Numbered from the stretch's first letter, positions 38,435 through 46,668 are shown. The stretch is 64,000 nucleotides of DNA from an uncultured Aquimarina sp. (GCF_947500065.1 NZ_CANMQT010000009.1:124001-188000), one strand, 5' to 3'. Notes: generated by a model not told the origin, from the sequence alone. Translations and numbers: made by a program.

Positions 38435-39718
38435 ATGAAAGATCATAATTTTAATCCAGAGAGTTTAATGATGACTTATGGTTATAAGCCTGAGTTGTCT
38501 GAAGGAGCCATAAAATGTCCAATATTTCAGACTTCAACCTTTGTTTTTAAAACGGCTGAAGAAGGGAAAGCCTTTTTTGAGTTAGCATATGGTTTGCGTG
38601 AAAAATCGGAAAAAGAAGAGTTAGGATTGATTTATAGTAGAATTAATAATCCTAATCTCGAAATATTAGAAAACAGATTATGTCTTTGGGATAAAGCAGA
38701 TGATTGTGCTGTATTCGAGAGTGGAATGTCTGCAATTAGCACGGTGTTATTAGAGTTTCTAAAACCTGGAGATTTATTAGTATATAGTAATCCTGTATAT
38801 GGAGGAACGGATCATTTTATTCACCATTTTTTAGATAAAATAGGAGTTGATACTATTGGGGTAATGCCAAATCAGAGTATAGAAGAAGTGGAGGAGATGA
38901 TTCAAGCTTCTGGTAAAGCCGATAAACTGGCAATGATTTATCTGGAAACTCCTGCTAACCCTACAAATGATATTGTAGATATCGAAAAGTTTAGTCAGAT
39001 TGCTGCTAAGTATAGTACAGGAGAAAGGAAAGCGTTAGTAGCTGTAGATAATACCTATATGGGTCCATTATGGCAACATCCCTTACAGTGTGGTGCAGAT
39101 CTTGTACTGTATTCTGCAACTAAGTATATTGGTGGACACAGTGATCTAATTGCAGGAGCTGTTTTGGGGAATGCAGAATTAATGATTCGCGTAAAGACTT
39201 TACGTACGTTCTTGGGTAATATGGTAAGTCCGCATACAGCTTGGTTATTGCTTAGAAGTTTAGAAACTTTAAAAGTGCGAATGGATCAACAAACAGAAAA
39301 TGCACAGTTAGTAGCAGACTACTTAGATAAGCATCCTAAAATCGAGAAAGTGTATTATTTGGGATTGCTTCCAGAAGGAACTGAATCCTATAATATTTAT
39401 AAGAAACAATGCTCTGCTCCTGGAGCAATGGTTTCTTTTGATATTGTGGGTGGAGAAAAAGAAGCATTTATGTTTCTTAATAATCTTAAACTGATGAAGC
39501 TAGCAGTTAGTTTAGGAGGTACAGAAAGTTTATCTGAGCATCCTAAAACAATGACTCATGCTGGAGTTGATGAAGCACAAAGACAACAAATGAATATTAC
39601 CGATCAATTAGTGAGGTTATCAATTGGAGTAGAAAGTGCTAAAGATCTTATTTGGGATCTGGAACAAGCTTTGGAGAAAGTTGAAGTTGGTGTTGTTTTG
39701 GAAATAGAAACGGTTTAA
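38435..39718 (+). CDS. Cys/Met metabolism PLP enzyme (methionine gamma-lyase or cystathionine gamma-synthase type)
   Basis: 427 residues. PLP lysine lies in LVLYSATKYIGGHSD, with DNTYMGPLWQHP upstream and LSIGVESAKDLIWDLEQAL near the end, as in PF01053. The N-terminal YSRINNPNLEILENRL is the substrate-side Tyr/Arg region. Longer by about 25-30 residues than enterobacterial cystathionine enzymes, as in Bacteroidetes methionine gamma-lyases, so I favour gamma-lyase but cannot separate them. Divergent Lrp regulator at 37802; terminator downstream. Confidence 0.88.
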   Translation: MKDHNFNPESLMMTYGYKPELSEGAIKCPIFQTSTFVFKTAEEGKAFFELAYGLREKSEKEELGLIYSRINNPNLEILENRLCLWDKADDCAVFESGMSAISTVLLEFLKPGDLLVYSNPVYGGTDHFIHHFLDKIGVDTIGVMPNQSIEEVEEMIQASGKADKLAMIYLETPANPTNDIVDIEKFSQIAAKYSTGERKALVAVDNTYMGPLWQHPLQCGADLVLYSATKYIGGHSDLIAGAVLGNAELMIRVKTLRTFLGNMVSPHTAWLLLRSLETLKVRMDQQTENAQLVADYLDKHPKIEKVYYLGLLPEGTESYNIYKKQCSAPGAMVSFDIVGGEKEAFMFLNNLKLMKLAVSLGGTESLSEHPKTMTHAGVDEAQRQQMNITDQLVRLSIGVESAKDLIWDLEQALEKVEVGVVLEIETV

Positions 39719-39738
39719 AATTATAAATGGTATATTAT

Positions 39739-39770
39739 AAAAGCCTGGTTAATAAGTTAGCCAGGCTTTT
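39739..39770 (+). terminator. Intrinsic terminator of the PLP enzyme gene
   Basis: AAAAGCCTGGTTAA pairs (one G-T) with TTAGCCAGGCTTTT across a short TAAG loop, followed by T-rich TGTTTT. Confidence 0.88.
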
Positions 39771-39822
39771 TGTTTTAAATGAAACCTTTAGTAAAATTAG
39801 ATCTTTATCCTATTAAAATTCA

Positions 39823-41037
39823 TTAATTATTAGCTAGCATAGTTTTCTTTATCGGGAGTAATTCTTTATAAGTTAGACACCTCCAAATCCATTCTAACGG
39901 GCCATATAGAAAATATGATAACCAAATTTTGCTGACAATTACTTGAAAAATAAAAACTAGTATTGCTGTCAATAATGCTCTTGATGGACTTAAAGTTTCA
40001 TATAGTCTAAATCCAATTGAACTAAAAAGGATTAAAGCAATTAAGCTTTGCATTATATAATTGGTCAAAGCCATTCTACCTGCATATTTTAGTGGTGATA
40101 AAATAGACTTCAATTTTGTGTTGTACCAAAACCATCCTATAACCCAAAGATAAAACAAGCCCATTGCTATATCCGAGAGTACCATTAATTTTATGAATAC
40201 GGAACGGAAACTATTATTAGAATAAATTTCTAAGTTGGGGAGTACAAATAAAAAAATGATTCTATATATGTTGGTTATAACTCCAACAATTAGTGCTGGC
40301 TTTTTTATTTTTTCAATAAATAAATCAAGAGATGCATAGATTTTATTTTTTCCGAGATAAAGTCCAAGTAGAAACATAGAAATCGCAACAGGAGCAAGGA
40401 ACCCAAATAACATGGGTATATTAGAAAGGTATTCTAATAATCTCAATTCGATTCCGGCAACATAGGTCCCATCTTTTATAATTTGGTTGACAGTTTCTCC
40501 GGTATAATCGCTTAAAAAAGTATCCGGACGAAAATTTAGAACATTAAAAATATATTCAAGAAGTTGGTCATAAAAAGGAAAAATGAGAAAAATTACAGAC
40601 AACCAAAGAATTAATTTGTTTGACTTTTTGATCATAAGAGTTGTAAAAAGACCAAGTAGCGCATATAGGTTTAGTACGTCTCCAGACCATAAAAATACAA
40701 TATGAAATATTCCAAATAGGAATAGTATGAACATTCTTCTTGCAAAGAATGAAAATGAACGTTTATTTTTCTCTAACATTTTTAGTGCCTGCATTGAAAT
40801 CCCTAAACCAAATAACAAAGAGAAAATCGGAAAGAATTTTGTGTAAAAAAATAATTGTAAAATTTTTTGGGATATCTGATCTATGTTAGAAGTCCATTGT
40901 TTTGCAAATTCATCCTGATTTAGAAAAGTAGAATTCATTATAGTAATATTGACGACAAAAATTCCGAGAATTGCAAAACCTCGAAAAACATCTAATAAAT
41001 CAATTCTTTTTTTTGCTTTTACTGGTTGTTCGTTCAA
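39823..41037 (-). CDS. DUF418/YeiB-family membrane protein
   Basis: 404 residues, about ten membrane segments. The start RIDLLDVFRGFAILGIFVVN and the C-terminal PLKYAGRMALTNYIMQSL with GPLEWIWRCLTY are diagnostic of DUF418 (YeiB). These inner-membrane proteins are acyltransferase-3-like in topology, and their role is unresolved. It lies 39 nt after the GH18 gene stop, so probably its operon partner. Confidence 0.9.
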   Translation of the reverse strand: MNEQPVKAKKRIDLLDVFRGFAILGIFVVNITIMNSTFLNQDEFAKQWTSNIDQISQKILQLFFYTKFFPIFSLLFGLGISMQALKMLEKNKRSFSFFARRMFILFLFGIFHIVFLWSGDVLNLYALLGLFTTLMIKKSNKLILWLSVIFLIFPFYDQLLEYIFNVLNFRPDTFLSDYTGETVNQIIKDGTYVAGIELRLLEYLSNIPMLFGFLAPVAISMFLLGLYLGKNKIYASLDLFIEKIKKPALIVGVITNIYRIIFLFVLPNLEIYSNNSFRSVFIKLMVLSDIAMGLFYLWVIGWFWYNTKLKSILSPLKYAGRMALTNYIMQSLIALILFSSIGFRLYETLSPSRALLTAILVFIFQVIVSKIWLSYFLYGPLEWIWRCLTYKELLPIKKTMLANN

Positions 41038-41076
41038 TTTTACCTTTTTTAGTGTTGAATAATGAAGTATACCTTT

Positions 41077-42306
41077 TTATTTTGAAAATTTCTCTGTTAA
41101 TAAATCCCATAACTCAGAATAACCATCATCATATCCTAGCGCCCAAATTCCAACTCCTCCGATCTTGTTATTTTTTATCCAATCATATTTAATTGAAAGT
41201 GATTTTACATCTTCGAAGAAGATTTGTCTATATTCTTTGTTATTATCTTTAACAATGAGATAACTTGAAGAACTTTTGGGATCAAACTGTATTGGGATTT
41301 TTAATGAATCAATATATAATTCCCTTATTGATTGATAACGTGGGTGAGATTTAAATCTAGTAACAACGGCACCTATTTCGGGTTTTTTAGTATACCATTC
41401 CGCTCCATAATAAGGTAATCCAACGATTAGTTTATTAAAATGAACGCCTTTGTTCTTATAGTAATTAACTGATGTTTCCAGACCATTCCCGAATTTCTTG
41501 CTTTTTTTGAAAGGTGTAACAGGTCCAGTGGTTTTACTAAAACTTCCATAATAATCATATCCCATCAAAGTATAAAAATCTATATATGGATCAATGGCGT
41601 TTATATCAAAAATATCATTCCAGTCAATAGCATAAAGACACAGTGAAACCATATAGTTGGGGTTATCTTGTTTTAGACTTTTTGAAATCTCAATGATAAA
41701 TTTGGTAAAGTATTCTTTGTCTTTTTTTGGAACTCCTTCAAAATCAATATTTATTCCGTCTGCGGATCTTAAGGCTAATAAACTGGATAGACTATCTATT
41801 AGTGTCTTCTGAGCTTTTTGATTTCTCAAGAAAGTAGTATTGTTTTTCCTTCCAAAATTAGAAACAGAAAAAAACACCTTACACCCCTTTGCTTTAGCAC
41901 TATCTATCAAAGAAGTGGTTTTCCATTGATGAATACTTTTATAACTACCAGTTTCTGGTTGCAAAGCATATGAAAAATAGGAGAGTCCCCATAACATGGA
42001 GAAGTTATAATTTTTGTAAGAAGAACCGTTAGAATAGAGATGCCATCCAAACGTACGGATATCGGAATGTACTTTTCCTTTTTTATGAAGTACTTTTTTA
42101 TGAGAAACAGTATTTAAACTATCCCATTGTTCTTCAGTTTTAAGATTGTAATCTTCTAATTTCTGATTTTGTAAATGACGTTGGCTAATAAAACGAATAC
42201 TATCGTTTGGACTTAGTGGATTTTCATCATTCTCTTTAGATTTATTATTAACATTACAGCTAACCAATAGAGACAACGAAAAAATCAGAGTAAATAGCTT
42301 TTTCAT
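41077..42306 (-). CDS. Glycoside hydrolase family 18 lipoprotein
   Basis: 409 residues. Signal ends LLVSCNVNNK with lipid Cys17. The GH18 barrel shows SVSNFGRKN and the catalytic DGINIDFEG (general acid Glu), then YTLMGYDYYGSF and IGLPYYGAEWY-like GLPYYGAEWY, and GVGIWALGYDDGY near the end. This is the spore-peptidoglycan/chitinase-like branch (YaaH-type patterns), so chitin, chitooligosaccharide or peptidoglycan hydrolysis at the surface is plausible. First gene of a pair with DUF418. Confidence 0.9.
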   Translation of the reverse strand: MKKLFTLIFSLSLLVSCNVNNKSKENDENPLSPNDSIRFISQRHLQNQKLEDYNLKTEEQWDSLNTVSHKKVLHKKGKVHSDIRTFGWHLYSNGSSYKNYNFSMLWGLSYFSYALQPETGSYKSIHQWKTTSLIDSAKAKGCKVFFSVSNFGRKNNTTFLRNQKAQKTLIDSLSSLLALRSADGINIDFEGVPKKDKEYFTKFIIEISKSLKQDNPNYMVSLCLYAIDWNDIFDINAIDPYIDFYTLMGYDYYGSFSKTTGPVTPFKKSKKFGNGLETSVNYYKNKGVHFNKLIVGLPYYGAEWYTKKPEIGAVVTRFKSHPRYQSIRELYIDSLKIPIQFDPKSSSSYLIVKDNNKEYRQIFFEDVKSLSIKYDWIKNNKIGGVGIWALGYDDGYSELWDLLTEKFSK

Positions 42307-42469
42307 ATATTTTTGTATAACCTACAAATATAATTATTAAAGATAATGATATGCTCTTCATATGTATGTCAATAGTCATTAATTAAACGATTAATAACAA
42401 TAAAGGTCTCTTTACTACTAGCTTTTTTGTTTCTAATATTCTGATTGTAAGTTTTTTATGTTTAAAAAA

Positions 42470-42540
42470 GGGGAATGTCACTGCTTAAAATAGGTGTTTT
42501 TCCCCATTGCGTTGTGTGGATTCCTGATATATATTTGTAC
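42470..42540 (+). promoter_or_regulatory. Promoter/operator module of peptide gene copy 1
   Basis: AAAAGGGGAATG near 42466-42477, then GGTGTTTTTCCCCATTG at 42493-42509, ATTCCT at 42520-42525 and the -7 box TATATTTG at 42530-42537 followed by TACCA. GGGGAA (42470-42475) and TTCCCC (42500-42505) are inverted repeats, as for an operator. The box to ATG distance is 53 nt, the same as in copy 2. Confidence 0.7.
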
Positions 42541-42589
42541 CATAATTATTAATAAAAGATATACGAACCATTTTTACACTCACAGAATT

Positions 42590-42676
42590 ATGAAATTATT
42601 AAGCATCGACTTCCGTTCTATTTTAGATTTTTTACAAGAATTACCTAAAGCTTGTAGCCACGCTATTCATAGATAA
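42590..42676 (+). CDS. SHAIHR-family 28-residue peptide, copy 1
   Basis: ATG to TAA encodes 28 residues beginning MKLLSIDFRSILDFLQ and ending ELPKACSHAIHR. Two paralogues lie at 45055 and 45267. Among the three, the last 12 codons differ at Leu, Pro, Lys, Ala, Ser, His, Ala, Ile and His only synonymously; the one replacement is Cys/Ser. That pattern shows translation and selection on the peptide. The middle (FRSILDFLQEL) can form an amphipathic helix; there is no Sec signal, GG leader or lipobox. A GTG 96 nt upstream would extend it in frame to 60 residues, but that span overlaps the promoter and shows unconstrained changes, so the ATG is preferred. Function unknown. Confidence 0.8.
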   Translation: MKLLSIDFRSILDFLQELPKACSHAIHR

Positions 42677-42820
42677 AGAGGTAATAAACTGTTTTTTTTT
42701 AATTGTATAGGATTAGAACGTTGTTGTAATCCATTATCAGGAATCTTAGGCACTATAATATTAAATCCTCTACAGGTTAATTCTTTTAGATTAAAGAAGT
42801 ATGGTTTAGATTTAACCAGT

Positions 42821-43441
42821 TTACTCTAGGTAATAATTCCATTTGTCTTTTAAATATATGATGTAATCCGCCTGCTTTTTATAAGGATAAACATTAGATT
42901 TATATAATTCGAATTCGCTCTCCGATATTGATTTGGAATAGTCAGTAGTATATTTTCGTTTTATAATATCTGCTTCTGAGCGAATATTTTTTAGTAAGAC
43001 ATCTTTTGTGTATAGAAAAATAGTAACGTTTACGTAAGGAACGAAAGAAGGATGCATGGAGTGAAGTCCATCAAAAATTAAAATATCTGAAGGTTCCATT
43101 TCAGAAAAAATCAAACCACTTGTTCCTTTATTATGATTATAAGGTTTAAAATTAATTGATTCTCCATTCTTTAGAGCTATTAAGTCTTTTAGAACTTCTT
43201 TTTGATTATATGCTTCAATATCATAACCACTTAATTCTTTTTTTTTACGCATCTCTCGATCTAGGAGATAAGAATCCATAGTCAAGTGATTGGTTTTTAT
43301 ATTGCTTTCAGTTAATAATTCAGATATTTTTTTTGATATATATGATTTGCCTAAATCAGCTGCTCCACATATAGACACTACGGTTAATTCGTTTTCTTTT
43401 CTATTGGCTAGTATTTCTGCGAGAAGTTTGTGTACTATCAA
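42821..43441 (-). CDS. Uridine kinase-like P-loop phosphotransferase
   Basis: 206 residues. P-loop GAADLGKS in SICGAADLGKSYISKKI, substrate/lid motif LTMDSYLLDREMRKK, and DILIFDGLHSMHPSFV, where uridine kinase has IxEGIxxL. Cytoplasmic. The exact nucleoside or sugar substrate is uncertain, since residues after the P-loop depart from classical Udk. Last of a leftward three-gene group (46 nt after the LysE gene stop). Confidence 0.78.
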   Translation of the reverse strand: MIVHKLLAEILANRKENELTVVSICGAADLGKSYISKKISELLTESNIKTNHLTMDSYLLDREMRKKKELSGYDIEAYNQKEVLKDLIALKNGESINFKPYNHNKGTSGLIFSEMEPSDILIFDGLHSMHPSFVPYVNVTIFLYTKDVLLKNIRSEADIIKRKYTTDYSKSISESEFELYKSNVYPYKKQADYIIYLKDKWNYYLE

Positions 43442-43487
43442 TTAATTATTATTTATCTACTGCATTATGCATTAACTTTCTTAGCAA

Positions 43488-44120
43488 TCAATTTCGTTTT
43501 ATTAATAACTGCACTCCTAAACCGATAAATACAAATCCGCTGACTTTTTTCATAATTTTTCCTATTCGGCCATTCTTTCTCAAAGTGTTAGTCATAAATG
43601 AAGCAGAATAAGCCAGAAATAAACACCAGATTGTACCAGTGGTAAGAAAAGTTAGGCCAAGGATTATAAAAGGAATTGAGTTATCAACGTATTCAGGTTT
43701 TATGAATTGAGGTAGTAATGACAAAAAGAAAATTGCCACTTTCGGATTCAGCAAATTAGTCCAAAACCCTTGTTTGTAAATTTTCCACAAATCCGTTTTT
43801 TCAAATTCAATTTGTTTATCAGAGAATAATTTAGATTTGTCCAAAAGCATTCTAATTCCTAAATAAATCAAATAAATTGCCCCAATCCATTTTATTACAT
43901 TAAAAAGTAATATTGATTTTGTTAATAGTATAGAAAGTCCAAATCCAGCTAACATAATATGAATTATTGCCCCACTTCCAATTCCGAGGACAGAATATAT
44001 ACCGGCTTTTTTTCCTTGAGCAATACTGCGAGTGATTATGTAGATAGTATCTGCTCCAGGTGTTAGGTTCATAATAATCCCAGCTATTATAAATCCTAAA
44101 TAATTCTCTATTCCACTCAT
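43488..44120 (-). CDS. LysE/RhtB-family amino-acid exporter
   Basis: 210 residues with six membrane helices. The first helix GFIIAGIIMNLTPGADTIYI and conserved YLIYLGIRMLLDK and NLLNPKVAIFFLSLLPQF are family signatures. Exports amino acids or derivatives such as homoserine/threonine or lysine. 29 nt downstream of the lipoprotein gene. Confidence 0.93.
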   Translation of the reverse strand: MSGIENYLGFIIAGIIMNLTPGADTIYIITRSIAQGKKAGIYSVLGIGSGAIIHIMLAGFGLSILLTKSILLFNVIKWIGAIYLIYLGIRMLLDKSKLFSDKQIEFEKTDLWKIYKQGFWTNLLNPKVAIFFLSLLPQFIKPEYVDNSIPFIILGLTFLTTGTIWCLFLAYSASFMTNTLRKNGRIGKIMKKVSGFVFIGLGVQLLIKRN

Positions 44121-44149
44121 TTTAATTTAATTCTAACTTACCCACAGTA

Positions 44150-44713
44150 CTATTCATTCTTTTTTTTCCACTCTTCCCAATTTGGCGATTCTTTTTTCCA
44201 TAATGGAAGAGGTTGTATATCAGATTTATAACTAGGATATAATACATACCACGTTGTAGCTGTGTATCTATCTGTTCCTCCACCTACAATCGTATCCTTA
44301 ATGTAATTTGTCATAAAGCCAGTTGAATACCCATTAGTTCCTGCAAGTTTAGTCCAATGATTTTGTGTCCTAAATCTAATTTTCATAGAATCATTATCAA
44401 TTCTTGGTGCTTGACCAACAATAGTATTAATCTGAGCAAAAACTTCCTTTCCTTGAAAAATTGTTAAGAAATCGGCATCCGCCACGTGTTCCACACGGTT
44501 ACTTCCCCAACCAATTCTAATAGGGTAACCTAGTCGTACTGCATCAATTAGTTTTGATTTATCTCCGAAAGTGACATGTCCATCTGCATCGTTTCGAAAA
44601 ACCATTTCCCAACCTCCATTTGATTCATCAGGACTTTTACAGGATCCAAATAAAAATAAAAATAAAAAGATACTAAAGATTTGTAACGACTTAATTATTG
44701 TCTTGTGTTTCAT
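44150..44713 (-). CDS. Lipoprotein of unknown function
   Basis: 187 residues. Signal MKHKTIIKSLQIFSIFLFLF ends LFGSCKSP, with lipidated Cys25. The mature domain has many conserved-looking aromatic and glycine residues (WEMVFRNDADGHVTFGDK, YPIRIGWGSNRVEHVADADF, TTWYVLYPSY) and a charged C-terminus WEEWKKKNE. No family recognised. First gene of the lipoprotein, LysE, kinase group. Confidence 0.7.
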   Translation of the reverse strand: MKHKTIIKSLQIFSIFLFLFLFGSCKSPDESNGGWEMVFRNDADGHVTFGDKSKLIDAVRLGYPIRIGWGSNRVEHVADADFLTIFQGKEVFAQINTIVGQAPRIDNDSMKIRFRTQNHWTKLAGTNGYSTGFMTNYIKDTIVGGGTDRYTATTWYVLYPSYKSDIQPLPLWKKESPNWEEWKKKNE

Positions 44714-44930
44714 TTTTTATTCATCTATATAATAACACAAATATTTGAACAGGAACAAGATAAGTATATATTTCTCGCATTCATATAAAAGATAAGATGA
44801 AAATATTAGGGCTTAAAACTCCTTAATTTAAATTAAAATAGAGATTCAAGGTAAAATTCCATAAAAAAACCTCAATTTGTGTCAGCTTGTTTTTATCACA
44901 AATAGCTGATTGTTAGTTTATTAAGTAATA
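44714..44930. other. Intergenic region before peptide copy 2, no gene seen
   Basis: Divergent promoter space between the leftward lipoprotein gene and peptide copy 2. It has an AT-rich tract and a short ATG-initiated frame at 44797 (nine codons) that I do not support as a gene. Confidence 0.4.
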
Positions 44931-45005
44931 AAAGGGGATATCCCACTGGTCAATTTGGGTGTTTTCCCCCATTGTGTCATATGCATTCCTAAAGTATATT
45001 TGTAC
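44931..45005 (+). promoter_or_regulatory. Promoter/operator module of peptide gene copy 2
   Basis: Same layout as copy 1: AAAAGGGGATAT (from 44930), GGGTGTTTTCCCCCATTG at 44957-44974, ATTCCT at 44985-44990 and -7 box TATATTTG at 44995-45002 then TACCA. The 41-nt stretch CCCCATTG to TACCA is equal in length in both copies. ATG lies 53 nt after the box. Confidence 0.7.
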
Positions 45006-45054
45006 CAGAGATATTAATAAAAGATTTACAAACCATTTTTACACATACTTTATT

Positions 45055-45141
45055 ATGAATTTACTAGGCATTAATTTCCGTTTTATTTTAGATTTTTTAC
45101 AAGAACTTCCTAAAGCAAGTAGTCACGCTATTCATAGATAG
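45055..45141 (+). CDS. SHAIHR-family 28-residue peptide, copy 2
   Basis: 28 residues, beginning MNLLGINFRFILDFLQ and ending ELPKASSHAIHR. It differs from copy 1 in Ser for Cys at residue 22 and several N-terminal residues. The leader ACCATTTTTACAC...TTATTATGAA matches that of copy 1 closely. Copy 3 follows 125 nt later in the same direction. As for copy 1, an in-frame GTG would give a 60-residue form, which I reject for the same reasons. Confidence 0.8.
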   Translation: MNLLGINFRFILDFLQELPKASSHAIHR

Positions 45142-45266
45142 TATTTGTTGACAATTAGTAAAGATGAAATACAGGTAGTTTTACTTGTTTCACAAGAACA
45201 TAAAAGAAGTTATTTTTATACTTAATTAAAAATCAGAGTCTATACAACAATTTTACACAAGATATT

Positions 45267-45353
45267 ATGAAATCATTTCGCTTTAATTTCAAATTTATAA
45301 GAGAATTTTTAAGAGAACTTCCGAAGGCTTGTAGCCATGCGATACACAGATAG
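45267..45353 (+). CDS. SHAIHR-family 28-residue peptide, copy 3
   Basis: 28 residues, beginning MKSFRFNFKFIREFLR and ending ELPKACSHAIHR. The N-terminal half is more basic and diverged (FRFNFKFIREFLR), while the last 12 residues equal copy 1 exactly with eight different codons. Upstream it keeps the leader CAATTTTACACAAG...TATTATGAA, with the spacing to ATG one base shorter mod 3, so the longer upstream frame is not maintained. It lacks the GGGGA/TATATTTG module and is likely co-transcribed with copy 2. A hairpin and strong terminator follow. Confidence 0.8.
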   Translation: MKSFRFNFKFIREFLRELPKACSHAIHR

Positions 45354-45383
45354 GATGTAATTGTAAATTGGAAGATACAATAT

Positions 45384-45409
45384 ATTAGAATTCGTGGGGA
45401 AATTCTAAT
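45384..45409 (+). other. Hairpin after peptide copy 3
   Basis: ATTAGAATT (45384-45392) pairs with AATTCTAAT (45401-45409) around CGTGGGGA. It could protect the 3' end of the peptide transcript or be incidental. Confidence 0.4.
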
Positions 45410-45431
45410 AGTTAGTTATATTAGTGGGGAC

Positions 45432-45463
45432 AAAAAACCGGATGCGTAAGTATCCGGTTTTTT
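45432..45463. terminator. Bidirectional intrinsic terminator
   Basis: AAAAAACCGGAT pairs perfectly with ATCCGGTTTTTT around GCGTAAGT. It ends the peptide transcript from the left and the esterase transcript from the right. Confidence 0.92.
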
Positions 45464-45492
45464 ATTGGTGTTATTTTCTTATAATAAGAAAG

Positions 45493-46668
45493 CTATTTCT
45501 TTTGGATTTTGACTGTTGTATTTCCAATCTTTAGGAAATATATTGTGGATGATAAAAGGGGAGAGACATCAATTTTATTGTTTGTAGAAGACACTGTACC
45601 ATTAGAAATCAGCTTCCCTTCTAGCGTAAAGATGTCATAATCTACATGCTTTGGGTTTTTTAAATTAACAGTAATAATTGAATTTGCAGGATTCGGATAA
45701 ACACTAAAAATAGTATTATTTCCTTCGACTTCTTCCACGGATAAAGTGGTTATCAAACCATTAATATCATATTGTGAAAAAAAGTTCCAGATCTCTGCAG
45801 ATGCGTCAATATCATAGTTGGTACCTGCTGAACTAAAAGCAGAACCAGGCCATTTGTGTCCACCATTATTTATTTTATAGTGTTCTACTCGAGCACCATT
45901 ATCTCCATTTTTGAATACTTGGTATTCTACAGTGGAACCATCACTAGGCTCAGTATCCGAAATACTAGTAATTTCTGGAGAGCTATCGCAATTATTAAAA
46001 TCAGCCCAAAAACTAACAACATCCGAAGTAGATTCTATCCAATTAGCACCTTCATAAGGTACCGTTGTATCTGCTGTACCGTGAATTTCCATTACTGGAA
46101 TTTGGTGAGAAGGGGTACAAGTGTTGGGTTGATTTTTGTTCATTGTTCCTGTAACTGATGCTATTGCCGCAATACGTCCACTAAGCTCACAAGCTAATTT
46201 GTAACTCATAAACCCTCCATTAGACATCCCAGTGCTATAAACTCGATCTGAATTGATGGTGTAATTCGACGATATTTCATCAATCAAAGCTTCTGTAAAA
46301 CCTACATCATCGACATTACTAGTTCCCCAACCTACATTAAAGTGTGTATTTCCCACATTATCAACAGTACCCATAGGATGTACGATTAGAAATCCTTCTG
46401 AATCCGCAATAGATCTAAAATCACCATAAAACATTTGATCATTAGCACTTGATGTGTATCCATGGAAATTAAATAGTAAAGGGACTGCTGTGCTTGGTGA
46501 ATATGATGCAGGAATATATAAGATATATTCACGTGTTAAACCATCATGTTCAAGCGTAGCGTTAATGGTTTGTTGGGCGATTACTGTAATTGAAAAACCG
46601 AAAAGGAATATAGCTGGCAAAAGCAATCCTTTTAAGTAATTAGCTATTTTAAGTTTAAAGAAGGTCAT
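45493..46668 (-). CDS. PHB-depolymerase/CE1-like esterase with T9SS sorting tail
   Basis: 391 residues. Signal peptide (to about 31, FSITVIAQQ), then an alpha/beta hydrolase with nucleophile Ser in GMSNGGFMSYKLA, IPVMEIHGTADTTVPYEG carrying the acid, and His in NNGGHKWPG. The last about 75 residues, SVYPNPANSIITVNLKNP to TTVKIQKK, are a type A T9SS C-terminal domain, so the enzyme is exported across the outer membrane. Members hydrolyse polyhydroxybutyrate, feruloyl or acetyl-xylan esters. Confidence 0.9.
   Translation of the reverse strand: MTFFKLKIANYLKGLLLPAIFLFGFSITVIAQQTINATLEHDGLTREYILYIPASYSPSTAVPLLFNFHGYTSSANDQMFYGDFRSIADSEGFLIVHPMGTVDNVGNTHFNVGWGTSNVDDVGFTEALIDEISSNYTINSDRVYSTGMSNGGFMSYKLACELSGRIAAIASVTGTMNKNQPNTCTPSHQIPVMEIHGTADTTVPYEGANWIESTSDVVSFWADFNNCDSSPEITSISDTEPSDGSTVEYQVFKNGDNGARVEHYKINNGGHKWPGSAFSSAGTNYDIDASAEIWNFFSQYDINGLITTLSVEEVEGNNTIFSVYPNPANSIITVNLKNPKHVDYDIFTLEGKLISNGTVSSTNNKIDVSPLLSSTIYFLKIGNTTVKIQKK

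Noticed and set aside
42494..42589. In-frame GTG extension making peptide copies 1 and 2 60 residues long
   Set aside because: The extension covers the -7 box and operator, differs mainly by amino-acid-changing substitutions, and is not in frame in copy 3; conservation there is DNA-level regulation.
44797..44823. A nine-codon frame, MKILGLKTP, that looked like a fourth peptide copy
   Set aside because: It lacks the SHAIHR ending and the promoter module; similarity to MKLLSIDF-type starts is too short to count.
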